Shown piece by piece: positions 45,453 through 54,180 of a DNA stretch of 64,000 bases. Numbering within the stretch: position 1 is the first letter of the stretch; every line of letters begins with the position of its first letter. Below the pieces are notes generated by a model that worked only from the letters and a program-made list of their open reading frames with translations, did not search any database and had not been told where the DNA came from. The stretch comes from Paenibacillus sp. DMB20 (GTDB lineage: Bacteria > Bacillota > Bacilli > Paenibacillales > Paenibacillaceae), in the NCBI RefSeq assembly GCF_000987955.1, contig NZ_LAZU01000025.1, positions 248,001 to 312,000 of the forward strand, in the 5' to 3' direction. The position numbers were made by a program, and so were the translations under genes.

Positions 45453-46850
45453 ATGGCCAAAAAAGCTCCTGAGTTGGAAGAGTACAAATATGGTTTCCGT
45501 GACGAACACAAGGCTGTTTTTCAAACGGGCAAAGGATTGACCCGCGAGATCGTTACCGAAATTTCGAAGATTAAAAACGAACCGGAATGGATGCTGGAAT
45601 TCCGCCTGAAGTCTTTGGAACAGTTCGAGAAAATGGCGATGCCGAAATGGGGCGGAGACCTTAGCGAACTGGATTTCAACGACATTCAGTACTATGTCAG
45701 ACCCTCGGAGAAGCAAGGAAAGACCTGGGAAGAGGTTCCTTCCGAGATTAAGGAGACCTTCGATAAGCTCGGCATTCCCGAAGCGGAGCAAAAATTCCTT
45801 GCCGGCGTATCCGCACAGTACGAATCCGAGGTCGTTTATCACAACATGCAGAAGGAGCTTGAAGATCAAGGCGTTATCTTTATGGACACCGATACGGCTT
45901 TGAGAGAGCATCCTGAAATTTTCAAGGAATATTTCTCGACGGTTGTTCCTCCGACGGACAACAAATTCGCGGCCCTGAACAGTGCGGTTTGGTCCGGAGG
46001 CAGCTTCATTTACGTTCCGAAGGGTGTCAAATGCGAGATCCCGCTTCAAGCATACTTCCGCATTAACTCCGAAAACATGGGACAGTTCGAGCGCACCTTG
46101 ATCATTGCCGACGAGGACAGCTTTGTTCATTATGTAGAAGGCTGCACGGCTCCGATCTACAGCACGAACTCGCTCCACAGCGCCGTGGTAGAGATTATTT
46201 GCAAGAAGAATGCCCGTGTCCGGTATACGACGATTCAAAACTGGGCGCCTAATATTTATAACTTGGTTACCAAGCGTGCGGTTGCCGAAGAAAATGCGAC
46301 CATGGAATGGGTCGACGGCAACATCGGATCCAAGCTCACGATGAAGTACCCTGCGGTTATCCTGAAGGGACGCGGCGCCAAAGGCATGGTTCTTTCCATC
46401 GCCGTTGCGGGCAAAGGCCAGCATCAGGATGCGGGTGCGAAAATGATCCACCTGGCTCCGGATACGACGTCCACGATCGTATCCAAATCGATCAGCAAGC
46501 ATGGCGGCAAAGTGACTTACCGGGGACTCGCTTCCTTCGGCCGCAATGCGGAGGGCGCCAAAGCCAACATCAAATGCGATACGTTGATTCTCGATAACGA
46601 GTCTACTTCCGACACGATTCCTTACAACGAGATCAAGAACGATAACGTGGTTCTGGAGCACGAAGCTACGGTATCCAAAGTTTCCGAGGACCAGCTGTTC
46701 TACCTGATGAGCCGCGGTCTGAGCGAGGCGGAGGCTACGCAAATGATCGTGATGGGCTTCATCGAGCCGTTCACGAAAGAGCTTCCGATGGAATATGCCG
46801 TCGAAATGAACCGCTTGATCAAGTTCGAGATGGAGGGAAGCATCGGTTAA
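45453..46850 (+). CDS. sufB: Fe-S cluster assembly protein SufB
   Basis: The 465-residue scaffold protein has the SufB hallmarks: [78 protein letters not shown], NGAxS-type core positions around [18 protein letters not shown], and the last block [20 protein letters not shown]. Clusters are built at the SufB-SufD interface. ATG 45453 follows GGGAGG. It is the last gene of the suf operon. The antisense strand is open for 507 codons across it, but that is a composition effect. Confidence 0.96.
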   Translation: MAKKAPELEEYKYGFRDEHKAVFQTGKGLTREIVTEISKIKNEPEWMLEFRLKSLEQFEKMAMPKWGGDLSELDFNDIQYYVRPSEKQGKTWEEVPSEIKETFDKLGIPEAEQKFLAGVSAQYESEVVYHNMQKELEDQGVIFMDTDTALREHPEIFKEYFSTVVPPTDNKFAALNSAVWSGGSFIYVPKGVKCEIPLQAYFRINSENMGQFERTLIIADEDSFVHYVEGCTAPIYSTNSLHSAVVEIICKKNARVRYTTIQNWAPNIYNLVTKRAVAEENATMEWVDGNIGSKLTMKYPAVILKGRGAKGMVLSIAVAGKGQHQDAGAKMIHLAPDTTSTIVSKSISKHGGKVTYRGLASFGRNAEGAKANIKCDTLILDNESTSDTIPYNEIKNDNVVLEHEATVSKVSEDQLFYLMSRGLSEAEATQMIVMGFIEPFTKELPMEYAVEMNRLIKFEMEGSIG

Positions 46851-46955
46851 CCTCGATTTCATCGTCTTCAATTTTATCAGTAACATGTAAATACGTGTCT
46901 GTAGTGACTTTCACGCTTGCGTGCTCTAGTCCTCGGACACGTATTTTATTTTTGC
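46851..46955 (-). pseudogene. Remnant of a tyrosine recombinase (phage-type integrase) C-terminus
   Basis: The minus strand reads KIRVRGLEHASVKVTTDTYL followed by HVTDKIEDDEIE. This is the end of an XerC/integrase-type recombinase: the LGHxSxxxTxxxYxH box with the catalytic Tyr in TDTYLHV. A stop lies just upstream (about 46968), and no Arg-Lys-HxxR core remains. The remnant abuts the sufB stop in the opposite direction. Confidence 0.7.
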
Positions 46956-46956
46956 G
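46889..46956 (+). terminator. Large hairpin after sufB, probable operon terminator
   Basis: The outer stem AAATACGTGTCTG/CGGACACGTATTT pairs 46889-46901 with 46934-46946. The inner hairpin CACGC-TT-GCGTG lies at 46912-46923. The plus strand continues TTATTTTTG. The same bases encode the integrase remnant on the other strand. Confidence 0.6.
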
Positions 46957-47153
46957 CCGCCTTCAAGCAAGTGAACTGGTCGGTTTGCTGGCTTTAGCAT
47001 GGAGTTGGGAGTTTCGTAAGCTGCAGCACCGATTGATGTGGCCTCCATCCAAATTAACGGGTAGTAGTCTTCGAAAAGCTTATTCTTAAGCCCATCAATT
47101 ATATGATTGGATGGATAAACCTTATTTCCCTAATTATCTATAATGTGAAATAT
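46957..47153. other. Non-coding stretch after the integrase remnant
   Basis: No gene or structured element is recognised between the suf terminator and the 46-base repeat. Confidence 0.4.
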
Positions 47154-47199
47154 TAGTCTATCAGGCCTAGGAAAGTATTTCTATATAAGTTAAGATAAT
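47154..47199 (+). repeat. 46-base dispersed repeat, copy 1
   Basis: The sequence beginning TAGTCTATCAGGCCTAGGAA matches 62344-62389 at 41 of 46 positions, in the same orientation. Both copies are intergenic. Confidence 0.65.
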
Positions 47200-47203
47200 T
47201 TAT

Positions 47204-47242
47204 AATAAGCCCTAGCAGTTCGTATGGCTGCCAGGGCTTATT
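47204..47242 (+). terminator. Hairpin terminator upstream of the acetyltransferase gene
   Basis: The stem AATAAGCCCTAGCAG/CTGCCAGGGCTTATT pairs 14 of 15 positions and has A/T-rich ends, so it could work in either direction. Confidence 0.65.
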
Positions 47243-47297
47243 AATTGTTAGGTTTCCCGCCGCATTTTAACTTATATCCATATGGAGGGTACTAAAA

Positions 47298-47741
47298 TTG
47301 AATGTACGAATGATTCCGTTTGATTCGGCAATGCTTCAGGAATGCGTGGATTTGTATCAACACGTTTTCTCGAAGGAACCATGGTTTGACGATGAAGAAC
47401 GGTCTGATGTGGAGCGTTATTTTAATAATTGTTTGAAAAACAACCAATTCGTAGGGTATGTCGTTAAAAAAGAAGACCGGATTATCGGGTTCTCCCTCGG
47501 TTTCATCAAACCATGGATCAAGGGCGAAGAATATTATATTGACCAATTTTGCATAGATTATCGTCTTCAAGGGCAAGGCATCGGAAGCTTTTTTCTGGAT
47601 GAAATCAAAAAGGATTTATTAGAAAAGAACATTCATGCCATATTGTTGAATACCGAAAAAGGGGTTCCTGCTTACAGGTTCTATTTGAAAAACGGTTTTT
47701 CGGATCTTGAGGATTTGCGAACATTGGGTGCCGAGTTTTAG
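47298..47741 (+). CDS. GNAT family N-acetyltransferase
   Basis: The 147-residue GNAT protein has an N-terminal FDSAMLQECVDLYQHVF. The acetyl-CoA-binding motif A reads IDQFCIDYRLQGQGIGSFFL (the R/Q-x-x-G-x-G/A loop) and motif B reads VPAYRFYLKNGFSDL. TTG 47298 is the start, with ATGGAGGG 10 bases upstream. The substrate is not evident; the acidic PWFDDEERSDVERYF region is like small-molecule or antibiotic GNATs. It is monocistronic, between a hairpin and the ECF sigma gene. Confidence 0.85.
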   Translation: MNVRMIPFDSAMLQECVDLYQHVFSKEPWFDDEERSDVERYFNNCLKNNQFVGYVVKKEDRIIGFSLGFIKPWIKGEEYYIDQFCIDYRLQGQGIGSFFLDEIKKDLLEKNIHAILLNTEKGVPAYRFYLKNGFSDLEDLRTLGAEF

Positions 47742-47866
47742 TCAACCGGATTCTTTTAAAGCTGGATTTTAAAAATCGAAAAAAATAATTTTTATCATGA
47801 ACCGAAACGCATACCTCTGCATCTAACTTATGTACACTCTAAAAAAGCGAAGGGAGGTCTTACAAT

Positions 47867-48555
47867 GTGATTGCTGATCCTGCTATGGAAGAAGAAGTCC
47901 TGCTTGCTCAGCACGGCGATCATGAACCTTTGGCAGATTGATTTTGAAATTCGAACGCAATCTTTATAACTTGGCCCGGTCTTATCTAAAGAAAGATGAG
48001 GATTGCGCCGATGCGGTACAAGAAGCCGTTTATAAATCGTTCAGGTCGATCAAGACGTTGAAAGAGCCTGCTTATTTTAAAACCTGGCTGTTCCGTATCC
48101 TCATAAACGAGTGTATTCAGTTATTGAGAAAGCAGAAAAGGGTTGAAATCGTAAACGGGCTGGAACGGGAGAGCAAGGAAGGGAACGCACCCTATGAAGC
48201 CGTTGAGTTTCATGAGGCTTTAGCAAATTTGGAATTTGATCTGCGCGTTGTGATACGGCTTTATTATTACGAGGATCTGCCGCTTCAGCAAATCGCCGAG
48301 ATTTTAGGCGTTCCCAAAGGTACGGTCAAATCCCGGCTGCATCGGGCAAGGACAATCTTGGCGGATGAACTTAAATCTTCTGAGGAAAGGAACGTGGACT
48401 ATGACCGACAATTAACACTGGAGTATCGTCATCGCGACCGTGCTCCAGTTCCTTACACCGAAAGAAAAGGATTCATTAACGGATTAATCGCTTTTTTCTA
48501 TAGGAGAAATTCAACATTTTCAAACCGAATAATGATTAAAGGATGCAGGTGGTAA
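47867..48555 (+). pseudogene. ECF-type sigma-70 factor, frameshifted near the N-terminus
   Basis: From GTG 47867 (GGGAGGT 8 bases upstream) the first frame reads MIADPAMEEEVLLAQHGDHE, then stops at 47939. Stepping back one base at about 47937 continues LILKFERNLYNLARSYLKKD and the region 2 stretch DCADAVQEAVYKSFRSIKTL with FKTWLFRILINECIQLLRKQ. Region 4 follows: LRVVIRLYYYEDLPLQQIAE, GVPKGTVKSRLHRARTILAD. As written, the N-terminal part of region 2 is cut off. The C-terminal tail after about 48415 is longer than usual, so a second shift or stop change there is possible. I see no anti-sigma gene downstream. Confidence 0.78.
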
Positions 48556-48557
48556 AA

Positions 48558-49019
48558 GTGGAAGAAGTTCATTTTCGAAGAATCAACGCCGGTACCGTGC
48601 TGGATATCTGCGATTTAAGTGACACGCTTTCTGACGAACAAAGGGAAATGGTAGCGGATAACGCCGTCTCTATAGCACAAGCTCATTTTTCAGAGAATGC
48701 ATGGTTCAGGGGAATTTACGCCGACGATACTCCAATTGGTTTTATCATGCTGCACTATGGATCGGATTATGACGATGAAATCGATGTGGACGGCGCTTTT
48801 TTATGGCGCTTCATGATCGCGGGGCCTTACCAAGGCAAAGGGTATGGCAAACAAGCGATGAAACGGCTTATGAATCAATTAAAAGGACAGGGAATCCACG
48901 AATTGATAACGAGCTGCGGAGAAGGAGCGGGAAGTCCGCTTGGTTTTTATAAGGGTTTAGGGTTTACGCCCAATGGCGAAACGTTCGGGGATGAGATAGG
49001 TTTAGCCATCAAGTTCTAG
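48558..49019 (+). CDS. GNAT family acetyltransferase, BltD/diamine-acetyltransferase-like
   Basis: The product has 153 residues. GTG 48558 is favoured because AGGTGG lies 6 bases before it and relatives begin near VHFRRINAG; ATG 48543 would add five residues. GNAT motifs are GFIMLHYGSDYDDE, FLWRFMIAGPYQGKGYGKQA (acetyl-CoA loop) and GSPLGFYKGLGFTPNGE. The F-L-W-R-F-M-I motif with a following Q-G-K-G-Y-G is common in the spermine/spermidine branch, so a polyamine or small amine substrate is plausible. Confidence 0.83.
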   Translation: MEEVHFRRINAGTVLDICDLSDTLSDEQREMVADNAVSIAQAHFSENAWFRGIYADDTPIGFIMLHYGSDYDDEIDVDGAFLWRFMIAGPYQGKGYGKQAMKRLMNQLKGQGIHELITSCGEGAGSPLGFYKGLGFTPNGETFGDEIGLAIKF

Positions 49020-49063
49020 AATGAGTTCGATAGGGGTTGTGATTGTCAAACTTCAATACATAG

Positions 49064-49106
49064 AGGTCTCCTGCCGCGGTAAAGTGCCCTGCAGGGAGGC
49101 CTTTTT
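49064..49106 (+). terminator. Terminator after the GNAT gene
   Basis: An imperfect stem, AGGTCTCCTGC/GCAGGGAGGCCT, is followed by TTTTT (49102-49106). Confidence 0.7.
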
Positions 49107-49132
49107 GAAAATATCCGTTATATCTCACAGAA

Positions 49133-49165
49133 AACGCTATCGTCCGTAAGAAGGACGATAGCGTT
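49133..49165. terminator. Strong bidirectional hairpin downstream of the HD-GYP gene
   Basis: A perfect 13-bp stem, AACGCTATCGTCC/GGACGATAGCGTT, has a 7-base loop. Its minus-strand tail is TTCTGTG after TT, which serves the gene at 49198. Confidence 0.85.
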
Positions 49166-49197
49166 GTTTGCATAACCAACCGTATACGAAGCAGATC

Positions 49198-50244
49198 CTA
49201 AAACAAAATTTCCTTGATAGCGATCTCGCGTTCTTTGGACAGGTCGATGAACCCGGCGGAGGTTTTGACGAGAGGGCGGAAATAGTCTAACGGGTTGGTC
49301 ATGACGATGACGCCCGACTCGCCCGAGGTAAGGACGACTTTTTTGCCGATGAAATTCGGCAGCATGTGCTCGATAAACGCATGGGTCGGCTTCCCGTTCA
49401 ATTGGCCGAAGCTGAGGCTGTAGAGCTCGCGGAGCACATGAAGCAGCTGCTGCTTCGACTGGTATACGCGGTTGGTCGACATGGCGCTATAAACATCCGC
49501 CACGGCTGCAATGTGGGAGTATGGATGGATAAGTTCGGCGCCGATGGCATTCGGATACCCCTTTCCGTCATCACGCTCGTGATGCTGCAGAGCGACCAGG
49601 GCGGTCAGCTCGTCATCCATGGATTCCCGGATGATCTCATACCCGTATATGGTATGAAGTTTGATTTCTTCAAATTCTTCCGAGGTCAGTTTCCCCGGCT
49701 TCTCCAGGATTTCCTTGGAAATTCGGCTTTTTCCGATATCGTGAAGATATCCGGCCCTGCCGATGTCATAAGCTTCTTCAACAGAGTATCCCATCCAGGT
49801 GGCCAAAAAGTAGGAAAGCATGCCTACCTGCATGGAATGCTTGTATGTATAATCGTTTTTATCGTTCAGAAGCAGAAGAAGGGATACGACATCTTTCTGT
49901 TCCATTAAAGAATCGACGACCGGCTGAAACGAATCGTTTACGACGCTTTCGTTGAATTTACCCGAGTGCAACGCTTCCGTAAAAACGGTTGCAAATCCGT
50001 CCATGGCTTGATCGAAGTACGGTTTGACCTTGCTCAATGATTCCGGCGTGTCGGATGACGGGTCTACAGAAATGAGCATCTCACGGGGCTCGATATCAAT
50101 GTAGTCAATGCTGTGCTGCAAAAGCTTGGATATCTCCTCCAGGCTAAGAACCGTTCCTTTTTTAAGGACGTGGACACCGTTTCGGTTGTAGGCATCTTGC
50201 TGCATTTGATCACCGGGTATCAGATCCGTGACGTGTATTCTCAA
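49198..50244 (-). CDS. HD-GYP domain cyclic-di-GMP phosphodiesterase-like protein
   Basis: The product has 348 residues. An N-terminal domain (about 1-120) contains the NRNGVHVLKKGTVLSLEEIS module seen in DUF3391-type HD-GYP proteins. The HD-GYP domain (about 125-290) has YKHSMQVGMLSYFLA, the metal pair HDIGKSRISKEIL, LHTIYGYEIIRES, and the HHERDDGKGYPN block containing G-Y-P. All metal ligands look intact. Such enzymes hydrolyse c-di-GMP. A related protein is encoded at 53063. ATG 50244 has only a modest ribosome binding site (GAGGTG). Confidence 0.87.
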   Translation of the reverse strand: MRIHVTDLIPGDQMQQDAYNRNGVHVLKKGTVLSLEEISKLLQHSIDYIDIEPREMLISVDPSSDTPESLSKVKPYFDQAMDGFATVFTEALHSGKFNESVVNDSFQPVVDSLMEQKDVVSLLLLLNDKNDYTYKHSMQVGMLSYFLATWMGYSVEEAYDIGRAGYLHDIGKSRISKEILEKPGKLTSEEFEEIKLHTIYGYEIIRESMDDELTALVALQHHERDDGKGYPNAIGAELIHPYSHIAAVADVYSAMSTNRVYQSKQQLLHVLRELYSLSFGQLNGKPTHAFIEHMLPNFIGKKVVLTSGESGVIVMTNPLDYFRPLVKTSAGFIDLSKEREIAIKEILF

Positions 50245-50637
50245 TTCGCTGCACCTCTTACCTGTTATTAAGTGGATATCCTACTAAAACATAAATCTAT
50301 CATAGCAAGAAAAAAATGGATTATCAATAATTAAGATGGGTCGCAGGGCCCTCCAATAGCCTTCCATTGGGCCGGTTTTCCCATACTTTTTTGATCCTGA
50401 AGGACCCGTACGGTTTAATTCTTCGAAGGGGCAAGCATTGGCTACGCACTCCGAGCATCGAGGTGGAGTTGAGAAAACGGCATTCAATCGGCCAGACCGC
50501 AAGAAGCAGGATTTAAACCGTGTTTTTCGCATGTATCACCCGGAATTCTTGCGGGCTTCAATATACCATATTTCCCGTTAAAATGTTATGCTTGAAAGAC
50601 CGGAAAAAATGATCATCGTACACGGGGAGGGGCCGCT
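50245..50637. other. Divergent intergenic region between the HD-GYP and yunD genes
   Basis: It must hold promoters for both flanking genes. I looked for a c-di-GMP riboswitch in the HD-GYP leader and did not find the GEMM core. An 82-codon minus-strand frame with several Cys (CSECVANACPFEELN) is present, but I cannot support it as a gene. Confidence 0.4.
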
Positions 50638-52071
50638 ATGGGTCAGATGGCGAATGATAAACTGACAATCCTGCACACGAATGATATCCACAGCCATTTC
50701 GAAATGATGAGTGCGAATGCGGCCGTTATTTCCCGGGAAAGAAATGGGGCCGGTGAAAGTGCAGCGCTGGTTCTGGATATTGGCGACCATATGGATCGGG
50801 CTGCGGCAGAGACTGAAGGAACGATGGGCCATGCCAATGTCGATGTCATCAATTTGACCGGCTATGACGCCATTACGATAGGCAATAACGAAGGCCTGAC
50901 CGTACCGTCCGATGCCCTGGCGGCCGCTTATGCGGGACTGCAGTGTCCTGTTGTGTGCTGCAATATATACGAGAGTGCAGGAGGACAGCCTCCGAAGTGG
51001 ATGAAAAAGCATATTCTCGTTGAGAAGAATGGGATTAAAATAGGGATAACCGGAGCGACGGCGGCCTTTTCAAGCTTTTACAGACTGCTTGGATGGGAAG
51101 CGGAAAATCCGGAAACCTCGATTGCCCGGCAGGTATCTCTTCTGCGGGATCATGTGGATGTGATAATCGTCATGTCCCATCTTGGCCTTAATGCCGATAA
51201 AGCCTTAGCGGAACATGTTTCCGGCATCGACGTCATTCTCGGAGGACATACCCACCACGTTCTGGAGGAGCCTCTGATGATAAACGGAACGGCCGTGTGC
51301 GGTGCGGGGAAATTCGGGAATTATGTAGGGAAGGTTGTATTCGAACGCGAAAAACCCGGTGAACGTTTTATTTTCAAATACGGATGCTGCATCCCGGTGA
51401 CGCAGGCAGAGATGGATCCCGATGTGGAGAGGGCGATCCTGATTCACCGCCGGCAGGCTGAAGAGCAGCTGAGGGAAAATGTCGCGGTAACGGACAGAAA
51501 ACTTCAGGTGGATTATGAGAAGGAGTCGCCATTCGCCAACCTGCTTGCGCAAGCGGTGCGAAACTTTACGAATACGGAGATGGCTATCGTTAACTCCGGC
51601 CAGCTCTTGGGCCCTCTTCCCGCGGGTGAAATCAGCACCGGAATGCTTCATGCCCTGTGTCCGTCACCGATTAATCCTTGCGTGGTTAATCTGAAGGGTT
51701 CCGACATCGTTCAGGCCCTGGAGGAGAGCCTGCTGCCGGAATTTTTCGGGATGGAGATCAGAGGTTACGGGTTCAGAGGAAAGGTGCTTGGGGGTCTCGC
51801 TCTCGACGGCATCGAAGTAACATATGACCAACATGGACCGGCCGGTCATAAAATCAAACGGGCTTCGATTCGGGGAGTACCGATTGACAAGGATCGTGAG
51901 TACAGGGTCGGCACCCTGGATATGTTCACCTTTAACGTCGGTTACGGGTCTCTGGCCAAAGGCCGGGACACCGTATATATGCTGCCGGAGCTGCTCCGGG
52001 ACCTTCTCCGTGCAGAACTTTCTCGTCCGGGAGCTCTTCAGGAAAGCTTTTTTACCCGCTGGTTGTCCTGA
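50638..52071 (+). CDS. yunD: 5'-nucleotidase/UDP-sugar hydrolase family metallophosphatase (YunD-like)
   Basis: The product has 477 residues. The N-terminal metallophosphoesterase domain has LTILHTNDIHSHFEMM, LVLDIGDHMDRA, TIGNNEGLT, VIIVMSHLGLNADK and VILGGHTHHVLE. The C-terminal 5'-nucleotidase domain has KESPFANLLAQAVRNFTNTE, IVNSGQLLGPLPAGEI and VNLKGSDIVQALEES. In this family GNHE is usual where GNNE is found here. There is no signal peptide, so it is cytoplasmic, as for Bacillus YunD. It cleaves nucleotide phosphoesters. ATG 50638 follows GGGGAGGGG. Confidence 0.88.
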   Translation: MGQMANDKLTILHTNDIHSHFEMMSANAAVISRERNGAGESAALVLDIGDHMDRAAAETEGTMGHANVDVINLTGYDAITIGNNEGLTVPSDALAAAYAGLQCPVVCCNIYESAGGQPPKWMKKHILVEKNGIKIGITGATAAFSSFYRLLGWEAENPETSIARQVSLLRDHVDVIIVMSHLGLNADKALAEHVSGIDVILGGHTHHVLEEPLMINGTAVCGAGKFGNYVGKVVFEREKPGERFIFKYGCCIPVTQAEMDPDVERAILIHRRQAEEQLRENVAVTDRKLQVDYEKESPFANLLAQAVRNFTNTEMAIVNSGQLLGPLPAGEISTGMLHALCPSPINPCVVNLKGSDIVQALEESLLPEFFGMEIRGYGFRGKVLGGLALDGIEVTYDQHGPAGHKIKRASIRGVPIDKDREYRVGTLDMFTFNVGYGSLAKGRDTVYMLPELLRDLLRAELSRPGALQESFFTRWLS

Positions 52072-52135
52072 CATCCGACTATCTTCCTTTAGCCAAGCAT
52101 AGATATGTAAGGACAAAGGTGAAGAATGCGAGGGG

Positions 52136-52972
52136 ATGAAAATGGATTTAATCGCGGCCATCATTTTGGGAATCGTTGAGGGATTGACGGAGTTTATCCC
52201 GGTTTCGTCGACAGGGCATATGATATTAACCGCCAAGGCGATGGGATATAACGACCAGACCCCTATAATGAAGACATTTGAAATCATTATCCAGCTGGGG
52301 GCCATTCTGGCGATTGCCATAGTATACCGGCACAGGATTTTAAATCTGCTTGGATGGACCAGCAGCCGACCGCTTCGCAAGCCGCCGGTATCGGCAAAAC
52401 GTTTGAATCTTATCCATGTTTTTTTGGGCATAGCTCCTGCCCTTGGCGTCGCTTTTTTGGCGAAGGATTTTATCAAAGGCCTGTTCAGTGCGGAGACCGT
52501 GCTCTGTGCTCTGGTGGCCGGCGGCATATTTATGATGTTCGCCGAATGGTACAATAAGGCCAAAACAAACATCATTACGGCCCATGAGCTTGATGATTTG
52601 ACGTATAAGCAGGCGCTGCTGATCGGGCTTTACCAGATCATTTCGGTGTTGTGGCCGGGATTCTCGCGGTCGGGCTCGACGATATCCGGAGGCATGCTGA
52701 GCGGCGTGAGCTATAAGGCGGCTGCGGACTTTTCCTTCCTTATCGCCATTCCGATCATGTGTGCGGCAACCGGCTACGAACTTCTTGAATCCTACCGTTA
52801 TTTCACGCCGGACGTACTGGGTGTGTTTATTGCAGGGTTTATCGTTTCGTTCGTCGTGGCTTATTTTGTGGTCCTCGCGTTTATGAAGCTGATCCAAAAA
52901 ATCAGGCTTACGCATTTCGCCATCTACCGATTTATCCTCGCCGCGGTTTTTTGGCTGTTTATGATGCAGTAA
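52136..52972 (+). CDS. uppP: Undecaprenyl-diphosphatase UppP (BacA)
   Basis: The 278-residue integral membrane phosphatase recycles undecaprenyl pyrophosphate for wall synthesis and can give bacitracin tolerance. It has about eight TM helices and both signature motifs: EGLTEFIPVSSTGHMIL near the N-terminus and PGFSRSGSTISGGMLSG at about 176-192. The start is ATG 52136, with a second ATG two codons later, after GCGAGGGG. It is monocistronic, 64 bases after yunD. Confidence 0.95.
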   Translation: MKMDLIAAIILGIVEGLTEFIPVSSTGHMILTAKAMGYNDQTPIMKTFEIIIQLGAILAIAIVYRHRILNLLGWTSSRPLRKPPVSAKRLNLIHVFLGIAPALGVAFLAKDFIKGLFSAETVLCALVAGGIFMMFAEWYNKAKTNIITAHELDDLTYKQALLIGLYQIISVLWPGFSRSGSTISGGMLSGVSYKAAADFSFLIAIPIMCAATGYELLESYRYFTPDVLGVFIAGFIVSFVVAYFVVLAFMKLIQKIRLTHFAIYRFILAAVFWLFMMQ

Positions 52973-53062
52973 CCGGGTTGATTTTAACGGCGGTCATTCC
53001 GCGTTGCCTGGAGCCTTAGGCGGTGTTAAATTACATACATCGAGTACAGAGGAAGTGGAAGT

Positions 53063-54160
53063 TTGCGTCTTATACCTGTTGACTTGTTAAAGCCGGGAAT
53101 GGTTCTCGGCAAAAAAATATATAACGCCGACGGATTGATTCTGCTCGCGGAGGGCGTAAAGCTGACGGATGGCCTGATCCGCCGTTTGGGCGGCCTGGAG
53201 CTCAGTTATGTATACATCGAGGATGCGAACACCGACGATATTGCCGTTCCGGAGATGATCAGCGAAGAAACGCGGCTTGCGGCCATCCGGTCCATCCGGA
53301 CCAGCTTTAAAAATCTGGAGGGGAGACCGAACATCAAAGGTACTTTTCTTCACTTGGGAAAAACCTTCTCCGGAATGATGGAATCCATGATTGACGAGAT
53401 TTCGTCGCTGGAGGAATCGATGGTACTGCTCACGGATATGAATACAAACGACTACAACCTTTATCAGCATTCCCTGAACGTATGCCTGTACACGATGGTT
53501 CTCGGCTTGTCTTACGGCTACAGCCGCGAAGATATCCGGCTTCTCGGACTGGGAGCGCTGCTGCACGATATTGGAAAAACGAGAATTCCGCCGGCCGTGG
53601 TTCAAAAACCGGGACGCTTGAGCGACCAGGAATTTCTGGAGATGCAGAAACACACGGTGCTCGGTTTCGAAATGCTAAAGGACGAGCCGAACATTCCGCT
53701 GGTATCCGCCCACTGCGCGCTTCAGCACCATGAGCGGCTGGACGGGTCCGGCTACCCCAGAGGATTGAAAGGATCCGAAATTCATGAATATGCCAAATGG
53801 GTTGCCATAACGGATTCCTATGACGCGATGACGACGCACCGGGTATACAAACCGGCTATGCTGCCGCACCAGGCGGTCGAGGTGATGTATGCCGGTTCGG
53901 GAACGCTGTATGAACAACGTTTTCTTGCCTTGTTCCGGGACCGGGTTGCAATTTATCCTCCGGGAATTACGGTTCGCCTGACGACGGGAGAAACGGGCGT
54001 CGTGTCGAAAATAAATGCAAACGTGCCGCACCGGCCTGTCGTGCGCGTATTAACGAATACTGCCGGCGAGGAACTCGTCTCACCCTACGAAGTCGATCTG
54101 TCGCAATCCCTGACCGTCATGATCGCCGGGACCGGACAGGCCGCACCCAAGCAACTATAA
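53063..54160 (+). CDS. HD-GYP domain c-di-GMP phosphodiesterase-like protein
   Basis: The product has 365 residues from TTG 53063 behind GAGGAAG. An N-terminal module (KPGMVLGKKIYNADGLILLA) resembles that of the HD-GYP protein at 49198. The HD-GYP domain (about 130-300) has YQHSLNVCLYTMVLGL, LLHDIGKTRIPPAVVQKPG, HTVLGFEMLKDEP and HHERLDGSGYPRGLKG, with full metal ligands. A C-terminal beta segment (PGITVRLTTGETGVVSKINA) is shared with the paralogue. An MMPL transporter gene starts 20 bases downstream in the same direction, so the two are probably an operon. Confidence 0.9.
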   Translation: MRLIPVDLLKPGMVLGKKIYNADGLILLAEGVKLTDGLIRRLGGLELSYVYIEDANTDDIAVPEMISEETRLAAIRSIRTSFKNLEGRPNIKGTFLHLGKTFSGMMESMIDEISSLEESMVLLTDMNTNDYNLYQHSLNVCLYTMVLGLSYGYSREDIRLLGLGALLHDIGKTRIPPAVVQKPGRLSDQEFLEMQKHTVLGFEMLKDEPNIPLVSAHCALQHHERLDGSGYPRGLKGSEIHEYAKWVAITDSYDAMTTHRVYKPAMLPHQAVEVMYAGSGTLYEQRFLALFRDRVAIYPPGITVRLTTGETGVVSKINANVPHRPVVRVLTNTAGEELVSPYEVDLSQSLTVMIAGTGQAAPKQL

Positions 54161-54180
54161 GAGGCCAAGGAGGAACATCC

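Noticed and set aside
50284..50532. Cys-containing 82-codon frame before the HD-GYP gene, and a possible c-di-GMP riboswitch in the same leader
   Set aside because: The frame has no known relatives. The conserved GEMM bases and tetraloop receptor pattern are missing.
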